64,000 nt of DNA from Beaufortia kweichowensis (taxonomy: Eukaryota > Chordata > Actinopteri > Cypriniformes > Gastromyzontidae). How positions within the stretch are numbered: the stretch's first letter is position 1; every line of letters starts with the position of its first letter. The DNA is taken from the NCBI GenBank assembly GCA_019155185.1, contig CM032800.1, positions 12,840,001 through 12,904,000 of the forward strand, written 5' to 3'. The notes beneath the pieces were generated by a model. It saw nothing but the letters and a program-made list of their open reading frames with translations, made no database searches and was not told the origin of the DNA. Positions 22,655-34,700 of this stretch are shown here, one piece after another. Position numbers and translations under genes: made by a program.

Positions 22655-24640
22655 GATTCTTTCTAATAAGTGATTATTGCTTCTGAATGAGTGCATAGAG
22701 ACGCATACGGTGTCGAAGTAAACCCACTAACCGAACCTCTGCTTTTCCAATGCTTTTAATTAATTCATGACAAGGCAGGGAAGTCCCTCAATTCCTAAAA
22801 GTTTGTGAGGTGACTCTACAGACTTTTGTGGGCATAAAAACACTAAGTCACTTGTATTCCCTTTACGGTTTTCACCCAGCCTGCATATGAGCACATATCA
22901 GGCCTTAATTGCCCTCAGTAAAATCTGCATAGCATTGTCTGGTGTAAAATACAGCCTAAAATGGCATAGTAATTTGGCCAGGGGGAGCAATATAGCTCTC
23001 TGTTTCCATGGTACTGATGTGATTTTAATCACCAGCCCTCACTCTATTGTGGCCAAGTGTTCTAGAGGCTTCTCTGCCCTGGAGGAGCTCTTTCCATCAT
23101 CAATGACTGAGACCAAACTGCCTCGCCCTGCCAGCAAGTTACGAGCAGAGCAGGTGCGGCTTTAAAGCCTGACTTGTTACTTTCACGGTTTATACAGCAC
23201 CTGTGTAGAGGTTGTTGCCAAGGTCAGTCCATTTTGTCTTGTGATTCTGACTCACAGTAACAGATGTTGATTTAAAATGGACCTTATGGGTGCGAGAATG
23301 TGGGAATGTATTTTGATTATGTAGTAAAGCATCGTTTGGGGATCTTTACACAGCGTTACGGCATAACTGCAGAACCGAACCATGTGCACATTTCTGTATA
23401 ATACAGCAGAAATATTTTCTGCATGCTGCATGCTTTAAAAGTGTTTGCTGCAATGTGCTTTCTTATGAGATGAAGACTCCAGTCTTTCTACATCAACCAA
23501 AGGGGTCAGTAAAATATGTTCTCTATATTAAAACAAAGGTTGTTTTATGATGTCACAGCTCAGGATAGCTGGTAGGGAAGGACTTGGGACTGTATTCATT
23601 TTCATTCATTCTTTTTGTTGCCATCAGCTATTAGTGTTGTCATGGTGTTGTGTTTTTGCAGTTCTATATGGCTTCATCACATGGCATTTACAACCCAGGT
23701 GATTGGCTCCCAAAAATAGCATTGAGATTAATAGGACAGGCTTCACCAGGTATTTTATTCCTGCTTTTTTAGCCTGCATAATTTTTTTCTACAAGCCTGA
23801 TGAAATATCTATTATTATGTGATGTAATTTTTGCCAGTCATATGTTGCTTGTCAGTTTTATTTTTATTTTTTGAAAATATACAGTAAGAAAAAATGAATT
23901 TACCTCGACCTTTATCATTTTCCATAAAAGATCAGCTTTTAATACAGGTCAGCCAGAAAACATTACATAAACTTGCATAACATAAATCACATAAACGGTG
24001 GCACTTCAGAGCAGATGGAGCAGCAGAGAGACTAATGTTATATTGGTTGTTTTGCAGCGGAAAATGTAATTACATAGATCACATTTAATAACTACAGCAT
24101 GTGTGTGCATGATTCTGTTACAAACATACTTACGGGAAGTATTTAAAAGCGGCCACAACAAATGATCAAATTTAATTATGCGCCGTAGGTTCGTCTGAAT
24201 GTGAGGTTAAGGTTGTCTGTTTCTTTGGCATGGCTGAAATTATGTAGTAAAACAAGGTCACACCTCACTGTGCAAAGAATTGCTCGAATGTTTACTATTA
24301 GGAGTTCTTACGAGACACTTGCGTGTAATGTCAATCTAACCTTTTAGCCTTGTGGGTGCATAAATTCCTGCCGAACATCAGCGATCTGTTATAGGCCAGG
24401 ATGAGTCAGAATGCCCTTTGAAATTCTTGCCGGTGATCAGAGAACGCAAACCGCTGCCCTTTTCTCTCTCCTCTGGAAGGAAGCTGGCCTAGAGATTGGC
24501 TACTACTTTCTCTCGAGCCTTTGTGCTCAGTCTGAGCGGCTCTCATTACCACGGCCTCGGGTTCACTTGTAGTCTTTTAGATTCAATTAGCTCCGGCGCC
24601 CGGGAAACTGTTGAAGGGCATTTTGATCAAGCGAGGCTTT
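22655..24640. other. intergenic, two candidate conserved islands
   Basis: No exon was supported. Two unique, GC-richer stretches at about 22690-23180 and 24180-24640 stand out. The first contains CATATCAGGCCTTAATTGCC and an open frame that does not resemble a protein family. The second contains CTCATTACCACGGCCTCGGG. They are candidates for conserved enhancers; this is inference from composition alone. Confidence 0.3.
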
Positions 24641-27600
24641 GAGGGAACTGGAAAGGTCAGCAAAGAAATACATAGAGGGAAAGTAAAGTTTTACATTCGG
24701 GCCTGCAAATGCATTTTGTGTTGCGTAATATCAGTTTTTAAGGGGCGAATGGGGCTTGTTGTCACACTTTGTACTGAGGTGAATGTTTCTGAGGGTGGGT
24801 TTACTCAGACACATACATTCAAGTATTGCAAAAAAGCCTTTAAAACCTTTTTTTCCACTGTTATTTCAGGGAATGAGAAATATGGACATGGAGAGATGTG
24901 GATATAACATTTATTAGTTTTTACATTAAATGTGCTGTAGAATAACATAAACAACTATTTTTTGGCCAATTAATATTTTATTGTAAGCATTAAAAATGTA
25001 GTATAATAGAAATTAAAAAAAGATTTAAAAACAACAAAATGTTGACAAAATCAGACTTGTTTGTAAAATACTCTTGTGCTAAACAAACTACCATCATTAT
25101 ATATGGTAGCTGACTCTTGCATGAATGTATACCAGTGTGGTTTTATGATGTTCACTTAATTACTCATGTGGCCCTAGTGACTTCTCCATGTGACAACTAG
25201 CCCCAGCATCCTCTACCAGACATATCATGTACACTACAGCATGCTAAGAAACCAATTCTAAAGCGTTTCAAGTGTTGCTGTTCATTGTGCAACACTAGTC
25301 TGAATTGTATTTTTTCGAGCTTTAATTTTACGAACCATTTCCAAAACGCCAACAACTGTAATACAAGAGGCGCTATATTTATCAGCGCTTATGCTTCGTG
25401 AAATCTCATTATTTAGGTTAATTGTGATTTGCTGTTGTTTCTCCCTGTGTGTTTGGTTCCTGTGTGGATGACCTTGGTGGGCAGCAGGTGTCAGCAAGAA
25501 GGAAATAATATGCCTGAAATCACCTGCAGGGGACATAAAATTCCCAATTAAACCTCACAATGCCTGGATGCATGCAGAAAACTCTGCACGTGCCGTGAAT
25601 AACTACCTGAAAAGACTGAAGTTTTAACCCTATGAATGCAAAACGGCAGACTGAACAGAATAACAACTAAATAAGGTGCATGCATTTATTATACATAAGG
25701 GGGCCTGCTGAATATGTCTATGAATATTGGACATTAAGGAGATAACAGTTCTGATGGGTGGTATCTGTGACCTTTATGTATGCGAGCAAATATAAAATGG
25801 ACATGTTTAGTGATAACAAGCTGCCGGATGCTGTCCAGTCATTGTCTTAGTGTTTTTGTTAGATCTATATATACTGTACATTTTCTGTATGTATTTGTTT
25901 ATAACAACATGAACAAATGTAACACGTTTCCCCATAAATCTCCATGTAATGGAACTCAATTTACTTATTGATTCTAAGCGATTGGAATTATGTGCAGTGA
26001 CAGACAGACAGACTCTTCACTGTGTTTCTCGCCACTAATTATCCAGAGATGAAACGAGCATCTGTACGTGTCAACAGAAATTAAATAATGTTACGCTCTT
26101 TCATAGGACGTTGGGAGTGATGAAATAGAATATAGTTTTAAATAGCTGTTTTGTCATCCAAGACATAGTAGGAAAAGTAATATTATATATAAGGGATCTT
26201 ATATTTTCCTGGACAGCCATGAGATTAGATACAGAGCAAATGGAAACATTGCCTTAGGTCTGATTTTTCTCACTCTTGCACACATCTCTACAGTTTCTCA
26301 CACTGTTCTCAGACTTGCTTAGTCTGTAAAAAAGTATATGATGTTTAAATCAATCAATTTAATATCAAATGGTTTTGAGCTACAGTATACTCTTCCTCAT
26401 AACATTTCTTTAATTTCTGGCTATTCTTACTTCTACTAAGCAAGATTAAGAGAATAATATGGGATCAAATCAGACAACTAAGGACTTGATGCATTCACCT
26501 GAAATATAAAAAGCAACCCCTAAGCAATAAAATATTTCTTCTGGTATGTCTGTAGTTTTCTGGTAGTGTATTTGTATTTTGGAGCAATAATCATGGATTT
26601 AATAAAACGCCCGCCTCTCAAGGCGTCCGTGTTGCACAAGATTTATTAAAAAGGTGAAGTGATTGTGCGTCAGGTCAGTAATGCGTGGATGCATTTCCTG
26701 AAATAGTAGCCCACAGTGTTGCCTTTTCTTCTTTTTCTAGGAACTGTATAAATAATGAACATTACTTTATTATGTGCATGACTTACTGGAGGCCCCAGTC
26801 TTGACCAATTTTTGTGCTACATGTAAACAGAGCAAAGTGGCCATGAATGCATGACTGGACTCATTTAAATGACTCCAGTTTGCCTTTAATCCGTCTCTTA
26901 AAGTTACTGTTTTAATTCAAGTGGAATATCCCTTTTACTTTGTTACTTAGTGATGATTTTCCTCTGTAATCTTAGAAGAACTTCACAAGAACCATAAATC
27001 AGCATTAATGATATTTTAACTGTGAGGAAAACTCAGAAGTATGGAGACATTCATGAATCAAATTAATAGCGTTGCTTTCATCGCCTAATGAAACACTACA
27101 AATGGCTGAATGTATTACAACTAGCATGAATCAATGTATGAATCTTATTTCTGCAGAAAACTCAATTCTTTGGCTCTTGAGTGCGAGCTGCTGATACAAC
27201 ACCTCTAAAGTTCACCATCACCTAAAATAAAGCATTCGTCTGGAGTAATAGCAGATAAAATAGATAAATCAATGACATTCAGGTCCACCTCTACTTTTCT
27301 ACACCTCAATAATTGACAATTAACTGAATACATTTAATGGAATTGATGGAATTTTGTAATGGTGATGTAACACTATAAATATTTTAATTCATATAGCTGA
27401 CATACAGTATGTGAATTTGATCGTGGTCCTGTTTGTGGGTGCAAAGCATAACACATTTTACATATAGCAGGTTCATTATTCTGCCCTACAAAGAAATCTT
27501 ATTTTAAGAAAGCTAAAGAAACATGTGAATATTACAACAGACTTCGCTATGCCATTTATTCCAAAGGTCACTTTGAATGTACAGAAAACTGGTATTTGTG

Positions 27601-27799
27601 TGCGGTGTAGATGGCAGGATTTATCTAAAAGGTTAGAATACAATATATTCTACTACTGATAGTGTAGAGGAATTTTGATAAAGGTTAGATCTGTGTTAGA
27701 TTAAAAGTAAAATGAAACAAAAATTTATTGAACTTGAAGACCCTGTTTGGCTGAAATAGAAGTTATCCACAGTGTAACGTCAGTAACATTTTCTTGTGA
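24641..27799. other. intergenic, AT-rich
   Basis: No gene, RNA or clear mobile element was recognised. Open frames at 24611-24907 and 25282-25536 lack domain features and flanking splice logic. Confidence 0.4.
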
Positions 27800-27955
27800 G
27801 GTCTTATTCATTAATATTAGTTAATTCTTTAAATAACATGAGCAAACAATCAACAACATGTTTTAAGGGAAATTATAAATCTTTATTAAAGTTAATACAT
27901 ATAGCTACAGTTATATGTTGGTATTATTTCATTGAACATTAACTAAAGTCAACAG
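27800..27955. repeat. degraded DNA-transposon-like repeat
   Basis: GGTCTTATTCATTAATATTA then GTTAATTC...ATAACATGAGCAAACAATCA and CATTGAACATTAACTAAAGT match the pattern of a widespread fish repeat built of ATTAGTTAA and AACATTAACTAA units (GGTCTTATTCATTAATGTTA at its end). It is diverged and truncated. Confidence 0.5.
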
Positions 27956-30401
27956 ATTATTTAAGCCATTTACAGAATCAAGAAAATAAGTAATAAATTT
28001 AAATATATTGTCATATATTGTATGGACAGCATTTTTACATATCTTAGGCATCAATTCTCCTTTAATAACTGTAAGATGGGAGACAAGGTCCATATCACTC
28101 AGCAACTCTAAAGTCCAAGTCTGAGAGGAGCATTTGTATTCCAACAGCGTACACTTCATCTTCTTAAGCAGTTGGGTTTGACAAAAACAAACCTGTAAAT
28201 AGAAACACATTAAATAGCTGTACTCATAACCTAGCGTTGGCCTGGATCCGCTGTGAGAAGGCACTCAGGGGGTGTATCTGAGACAGTGAAAACATGCTCC
28301 GCTAAAGGTCTCCAGCATTTGTCATGTCAGAGCCAGCGCGTCTTTGATACTTGCAAAAAGGCCCGGCATCTTTCATGACGACAGCAGGATATCTCTCAAA
28401 AAATCTATCCTTTCTGAGCTGGCTAAGGACCTATTGGTATTTCAGATGTGCCGGAGTGAACAAAGACCCCCCTTGGAACAGAGAGAGCCGATCGCCCGCC
28501 GAACAGAATACAGAGGGGAGAACACAGGAATGGTCTGCTAGATAGCGATGGGCTGCGTAGGCGGTCTACAGTTAGCCTCTAAATGGAGAAACGCAAAAAA
28601 CAAAATCAATTGAAGTCCCCAAACATTTGACTGAGTGTTGTCTTTGACATTTAGCTTGTGATGAAAGTTTTGACATGGTTTGTTGCATGTGTTTGCTAGT
28701 CGCATAGCAGTGTTGTATGACGCTGGATTGTTTAATTCGGTTGTTTCAGATCAATCGTTTAAAATGGTTTCCTAACTTGCACTTTTTTTCACCGCTCACT
28801 CACCGCACCCCATATTGCTTTGATTTGATCCGTCATTAGTCCATTAGAATCCCCATGTGTTTTTGGCACAGCGGGCGTAAATGGATATTGAATAAAAACA
28901 GTATTTGAAGTCAAAGTTTTCACCAATCACGAACAGTGCAGATTGTACATTATAATCAGAAGAAACACATTAATAAATATTCCCCAGGGTGCCTCAGAAA
29001 AGAGAAAATTATAGTTTGGACTAAACCACATGTTAGGTTTACTGTTAGCTCATTCCTTCTGATTGATCATTATATGCCTTAACTCGGCTTCATTTTTGGT
29101 TGAACTCAATCAAACTAGGAATCTAGAGGGGTAAAACACAGGTTTAGTAATAGGAGTCATCTCATACTTAGACATTCAAGAGGTTAGTGAAACAAAATGT
29201 CAGATTTTGTTATTTCGGCCACTTTATATGGGATTAGGCCCATGCCTAATCTTATTCTGCAGTTGTTATGTTTTTTTATAGAGTTATTTTGTAATAAAGA
29301 AACTATCTGAATTAGGTTGGTGCCTCGGGCTGTTTACCATTGCAGGAAGGAGGCTGTATTAGATCTAAATACATTAGGTTTGTTTTTAATTCAGATGGTG
29401 GTGTAGTGATTTACTGCCACATTCAATAGGTATTGGCAAAACTATATCCTAATACTGTTTTTTATGCAAACAGTTTGGCTGCGTCAGAATGACTAGATGC
29501 AGTCATGTATGGATCTGCATGCATAATCTTTTTGTTTGTTATTAAATGAAAAGGCAGTGATCAAGGCAGCTGTATAGACATTAGACTGGGCTCGTTATAG
29601 TTTAAGACTATAGTAATGTGAACACCCTCATAAAGCCGAGTGATCACTAATGCTACTTTATATCAATACAAATGTTTTTACAGTATATTACACTTCTTTC
29701 TTTGCAAAAAAGTAGTCGCGGTGTTAAGAAATGTTTAAAAAGCATTTGTTCTGGCTGTAAATTAAACACTAAAAAATGATTACTACCATGTTCAAATTAA
29801 ACCCATGCCAATACCAGCAAACAGTACACTACTAAATAAAGGTCAGACTTGTCAAATGCTAGCTGATTTGACAGCTATTATCCCAGGTCTTGCTAGGAAT
29901 ATGAATAGCAAGGAGTGAATAAGGAGATCTTGAAAGGCTAATGTGAGACATTTGGGTCAGGCAAAAAGATGAAGGTCATGTCAGTTTTGTTTGTGAGACT
30001 AGAACATCATCTGAAACTGCAATATATTCTGACCTTTGACTCATCCAGATACATAGTTCATAGTTATTTGATCTCTGATAGTCTTTTTCTTTTATGTTAT
30101 TGCAATTGTTTTAAAACAATAGACTAGCTTTACATTTGAACGTTGACTATTTGTGCTTCAGACAGAAGTATTCAACAACTTTTAAAATTGTATTCTACAA
30201 CAATTTGTTTTTAAAGCTACACGTGTATTTTTTTTTTAAATAATCAAAAAACTGTTACTGAGCAAATGCATAAAAACTGTCTTTTTTCTTTTCGCTAAGG
30301 TTATAATAATGGTTTATATTTGAAAAATCGCTCACAGAAAGTGAGTTTGATATTTTACGTACATAAGCATGTAAAATAACCTGTACTTTTAGTTTCAAAC
30401 A
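27956..30401. other. intergenic, one candidate conserved island
   Basis: No gene was recognised. The stretch at about 28250-28600 is GC-richer and unique, and has two overlapping open frames of about 65 codons, neither of them protein-like to my eye. The remainder is AT-rich and featureless. Confidence 0.35.
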
Positions 30402-31397
30402 GAGATGGCTAGGGATGGGTACCGAAACCCGGTATTAAACTAGCCCCGGTGCTAAATTATGAAAGACCGAAGTATCAATAAGCTCTGACGCTATCGGTTC
30501 TGCTTTCGGTACTGGAGAAATTAAGAAAATACATGTCCTGTTTATTAATGCTAAATAAACGTTATCTTGTGCATTTTAACTGTCCAACCATTTCTAATTT
30601 ACAATAATAGCCTATTTAGACATTAGACAAGATTTTAGCTTGTAAGGGCGGAAACACAAGCAATCTGTCAAAACATCTTTCAAAAGTTCATCATGTGCGG
30701 ACAGAGAATTGCAAATTTTTCGACTGCCTAGTTAGTTCATCATCCACCTCCTCAGGTAAATGTGTTAGCAGTCTTCCCAAATAACAACGACATAAGCATC
30801 CTATAAGGTCTCTCTAAATTAGTATTTAATAAATACATCACGTTCAGTTAAATTATGAATAACCTACGTATTTTTTCTGCAGTAAGCTAAATAAATCATA
30901 GACATTAAAAATGCCTTTACAGTACTGCATTTACAAATAGATGAATAAGAATAAACTATGCTTATTAAGAAATGATCAAGTAGAAATGACCTAATAATTA
31001 ATTTGTAGTGATAAAATACATACACTTACATTTTGTAGTGTACATTGCAAGTAGTTCCAAACATTTTTAACCCAGTTCTTTTGCAGTCTACCTGCCCCAA
31101 CTGTGTTGCTTTAAAGCACTGGACATTCTTTTACAAAAGAAATTGTTTATTTGATTTATTTTGTTTGTATAATATATATTTGCTCAAACATTGCTGTTTG
31201 TTAGGCTATAGATAATTATTTTATTTTACATTTAAAAATAAAGTGTTAATTCTGTTCTCAATTTGTTTTTGTTTTTTTATTAAAAACACAACAAAAAGTA
31301 CCGATAAGAGTACCGTTAAAGTACCGGATCGATAAGTGGTATCGATAAAAGTAGTAATACCGTTAAAACCTTAATGATACCCATCCCTAGAGATGGC
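30402..31397. mobile_element. non-autonomous hAT element with perfect TSD
   Basis: The element spans 30410-31389 and is flanked on both sides by GAGATGGC (30402-30409 and 31390-31397), a perfect 8-bp duplication diagnostic of hAT transposition. The termini are TAGGGATGGGTACCGAAACC at the left and ATGATACCCATCCCTA at the right. Subterminal GGTACC/TACCGATA-type repeats lie at both ends. The 980-base interior has no transposase frame. Confidence 0.88.
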
Positions 31398-32164
31398 AAT
31401 ATAGATGCAAAAGTTACAGATTGCAAATTGCTTTAAATCATCACCAAACTTCACCAACGTACTTCAAAATTCAGCACTATTGATTTGCAGTCAGGTATTT
31501 TGTAGGATTTCTATTGTTCTTAAAACGTTTTTTACTCCCCCGTATTGTCAACAATATTGATGCTGCAGTTTTTTATGAGTGAGTCACTCTTTTGTATCTG
31601 CTTTGACCTTTTGTTGCTAGGCTTTGTGGTTGCCTGGATACACTCTTTCCCCCGGCAACATATAAATCAGAAGAGATGAGCCATTAACAGATGCAGTAAT
31701 TTAACTGTCACACTCTGAAGAGACATGTCCATAAAGTGAGCGTTAGTGGTACATGAAAACAGATTAGATGGCTGATACAGGCAGACCCTCCCCGCAGACA
31801 GTGAGGATCTGCCGGGCTCTTCTGTTAAGATGGTGAACTATGCAAAGTGGGAAAGAAGTGGGATGTTTATGTAATGGCTTTTTAGACTGGAGGAGGTGAA
31901 GAACAAAAAGATGGACTAGTCCTCGTGTCGTGCACCCACATTTCACATGCTTCCATTGCAATTTTTGCCCCCGCTAGACTTTACTGACTACACTTGTACT
32001 TTTCTCTTATTTTATTTTGTCATGGTGTGGTTTGTTCTTTAGATCAGTGTCAATCTGTTTTTAAACTTATGTTTGTACATGTTGTCGAGGAAGAACATTA
32101 ATATCATGATCCTCATAATCCTCCTAATGAGGCAAGTTCTGAAATGAAAGATACAGTATGATTC
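31398..32164. other. intergenic
   Basis: A short spacer between two hAT insertions. No gene was recognised. A GC-moderate stretch at about 31600-31960 is unique but has no coding signal. Confidence 0.4.
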
Positions 32165-32616
32165 CTTTATAGCAGGGGTCCCCAAACTTTTTTCTGTGAG
32201 GGTCACATTATTGTTCCTTTCTTTAATGGGGGGCCGGGTCGGTCACAGAAAATTACATGGGCCAGAGTGACTATTATTGTGGAGTTTTTATTATGATTTT
32301 AAATGTATTTATTATTCTTGCTCGATCACGATGAAACGTTTATTGAATGTGCGATTCTATTGGTGGGTGAGTCTAACAAATAATTAAGCTAGGCTATGTT
32401 AATATTTAGTTAATAACTAAGGGAAATTGTAATAGTTAACAACTAAGGGAAATTTTACTTTGAAAGCCAACCTTTATAATCAAATACAGATATGATTAAA
32501 ATTTTAAAATTCAATTTTCAAAGTATGTCTCTGGCATTGTTCAGAGGGCCAGTCAAAATGTGGGGGCGGGCCGTATTCGGCCCGCGGGCCGTAGTTTGGG
32601 GACCCCTGCTTTATAG
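32165..32616. mobile_element. non-autonomous hAT (Charlie-like) with perfect TSD
   Basis: The element spans 32173-32608 with termini CAGGGGTCCCCAAACTTTTT and AGTTTGGGGACCCCTG. The 8-bp duplication CTTTATAG occurs at 32165-32172 and again at 32609-32616. The CAGGGGTCCCCAA terminus is that of Charlie-type hAT elements. Subterminal GGGGGGCCGGGTC and GGGCGGGCCGTATTC are also typical. At 436 bases it has no transposase. Confidence 0.88.
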
Positions 32617-34480
32617 GTTTCTTTGAGTCTCTTAAAGACAAGATTTTTTCGTTCTTTTTTCATGTAATAATAGACAGACTCGATAATGGTAAGACCAGAT
32701 CTTTCTTTGGAGCATACAAAAATCTAAAATCATACAAAAATATGATAACTGATATTTCCTATTAAAACCATTTTTTGGTATGAAAATACTGACAATAAGT
32801 GACTTTTGCATGGTACTGTGTATAGCAAAAGTCATGATAGTATTCTATACACCTGTGCTTTTGCCATGCGGTTGGATTTTAGTGACACAGAGCTCAAAAG
32901 CATCATTAAATAATCAAAAACATAGTCCATATGAATTTCATTCCTATAATTAATAAACTGTTTCTTCAGGAATCCCCTTCAATGGTGATTATAGTGAATA
33001 AAAATAAATAAAAAATGTATATTTAGGTGATTAGGAAATGTAATATATGTGTGAATTTGGCACCAGGCCGGATGCTTTGACCAAGTGTGTGAATCAGAGA
33101 AATTAGTGACCCTCCCCTTCTCCTCCCTGGGGCTCAGGAGAGCGAAGACCTGAGAAACAGCCAGTCTCTTATTGCATTACACTTTCAATTTGGTCTAATG
33201 AAATCCACTATGCTGGACAATGGGCAGAAATTACATTTGAGCAATAAATGACCAGCCTTTAGATTGAACCCCTCTGCCTCGCCCCAGCCTCTTAACTCAC
33301 TCTCCTCGCAAAGGGACAGCAAGAACATCTGTAAAGATGAAAATTGCTTTAAAGATAATTTTCCTAATTAACCAACATGAGATTTAATTAAAAGCGGGTC
33401 TGGTTTAATTACAGTGACTGCACGCTCCCTTTCCTCGGCTGAACAATGAACGGCGTGTTGAGCGTGGAGTGCGGAGGCGTGGAGGGACCGCATCTTCCGT
33501 GAGGCCGAAGCAATATAACGTGATTGATGGGCCGTGAGTGTACCTTCAGCTCGCTTCTATTTTGGTGTAGCCAATGTTTTAGTTTCAGACCTGCCCTCTT
33601 TTTCAATCTTTTTGCCCCGTTGGACTTTCCCGAATGCGGGTCTGCATGTTGACACTCATTCAATAGAAGAAATTGCACTAATTATGTTCATATTCAAAAC
33701 CTTGATTGATTTGTATAAAGAAGAGCTGGAAGTGAATAATGTAGGGTTATCTGTTCAGCGCACACCTAGTGGTGGTGTCAGCCGCTGCGGTGTTGATACT
33801 GTATGTTTTTCTCCATATTTGCTGCATTGACAGTTTTCCTTATATATAATATTACTGCACGTATCGGGAAGCGAGTGACTGGCAGTGACAATAAGCAAAG
33901 GCAGATATGAAGTTAATTAAGCTTTTATCCCTCAGAAGACACAAGCGGCCTCAGAGAGAAGGTTTTTTATAAATCAGATACACACTTCAGATGGAAAGAG
34001 CTTATCACAAACTCCTCAACCTCAGGGATTTGATGGGCTTTTTTGTGTGAAGTTTGGTAGGGTGTCTTTGTGCTGGCTTTGATGAAACAGAGCCGTTCTC
34101 TCATCACTTGCTGATTCCTTGCTGATGTGTTAACTTCATTGGTTTTTAATGAACTGTTTGATGTTATTAAGGAAGATTTAATAAGTGCATTGTTGATTAT
34201 TGATCTTATCTAATGAATTATAAATGTTGGTGTTGATGAACAAGTGTATGGGCAAAGATACACTTTGTGCAGCTAAGTTAACTTACTCTGTTACATTGCG
34301 TTGTGTTATTTATTTTACGACACATTTTATTGTATATAATACAATGTTAGTTGCAGTCCTTGATTCTGATTGGTGGATAGTTTTATTCATAATAATCAAA
34401 GTTGATTTTACATCATGAAAGTTGCATTGATACAAATTTTAGCCATTAATATTTGTGTTGTGTGGTAAAGGTTTCATAAA
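32617..34480. other. intergenic, candidate conserved island
   Basis: No exon was supported. The stretch 33060-33530 is unique and unusual in composition: a CCTCCCCTTCTCCTCCCTGG block, then AATTTGGTCTAATGAAAT, a cluster of homeodomain-type cores (CTAATTAACC, GATTTAATTAAA, GGTTTAATTACAG), then a CpG-bearing end. This mixture is what vertebrate developmental enhancers often look like. Confidence 0.4.
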
Positions 34481-34483
34481 AGC

Positions 34484-34700
34484 AAACAATAATGCAATAC
34501 AACCCAAAACCAGAATAAATATATATATATATTTGTTTATATGTTATATGTTTTATAATATATATTGATTTGTTATATTTGTATATTTGGTACGTACATT
34601 AGCAATAAGGTACTTAAGTACTGTGCTTTATCATGCATATGTATGTATTAAAATAAATTTATTCTGGTTTTGGGTGGTATTTAACTTGCATTATTGTATG
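34484..34700. mobile_element. palindromic MITE
   Basis: Inverted arms: AATAATGCAATACAACCCAA then AACCAGAATAAAT at the left, and TAAATTTATTCTGGTTTTGG then GTGGTATTTAACTTGCATTA at the right. They flank an AT-rich centre with a short TA run. It has no open frame related to transposition. Confidence 0.65.

Noticed and set aside
27929..28264. A minus-strand 111-codon frame
   Set aside because: One end overlaps a degraded repeat and the remainder shows no domain or splice structure.
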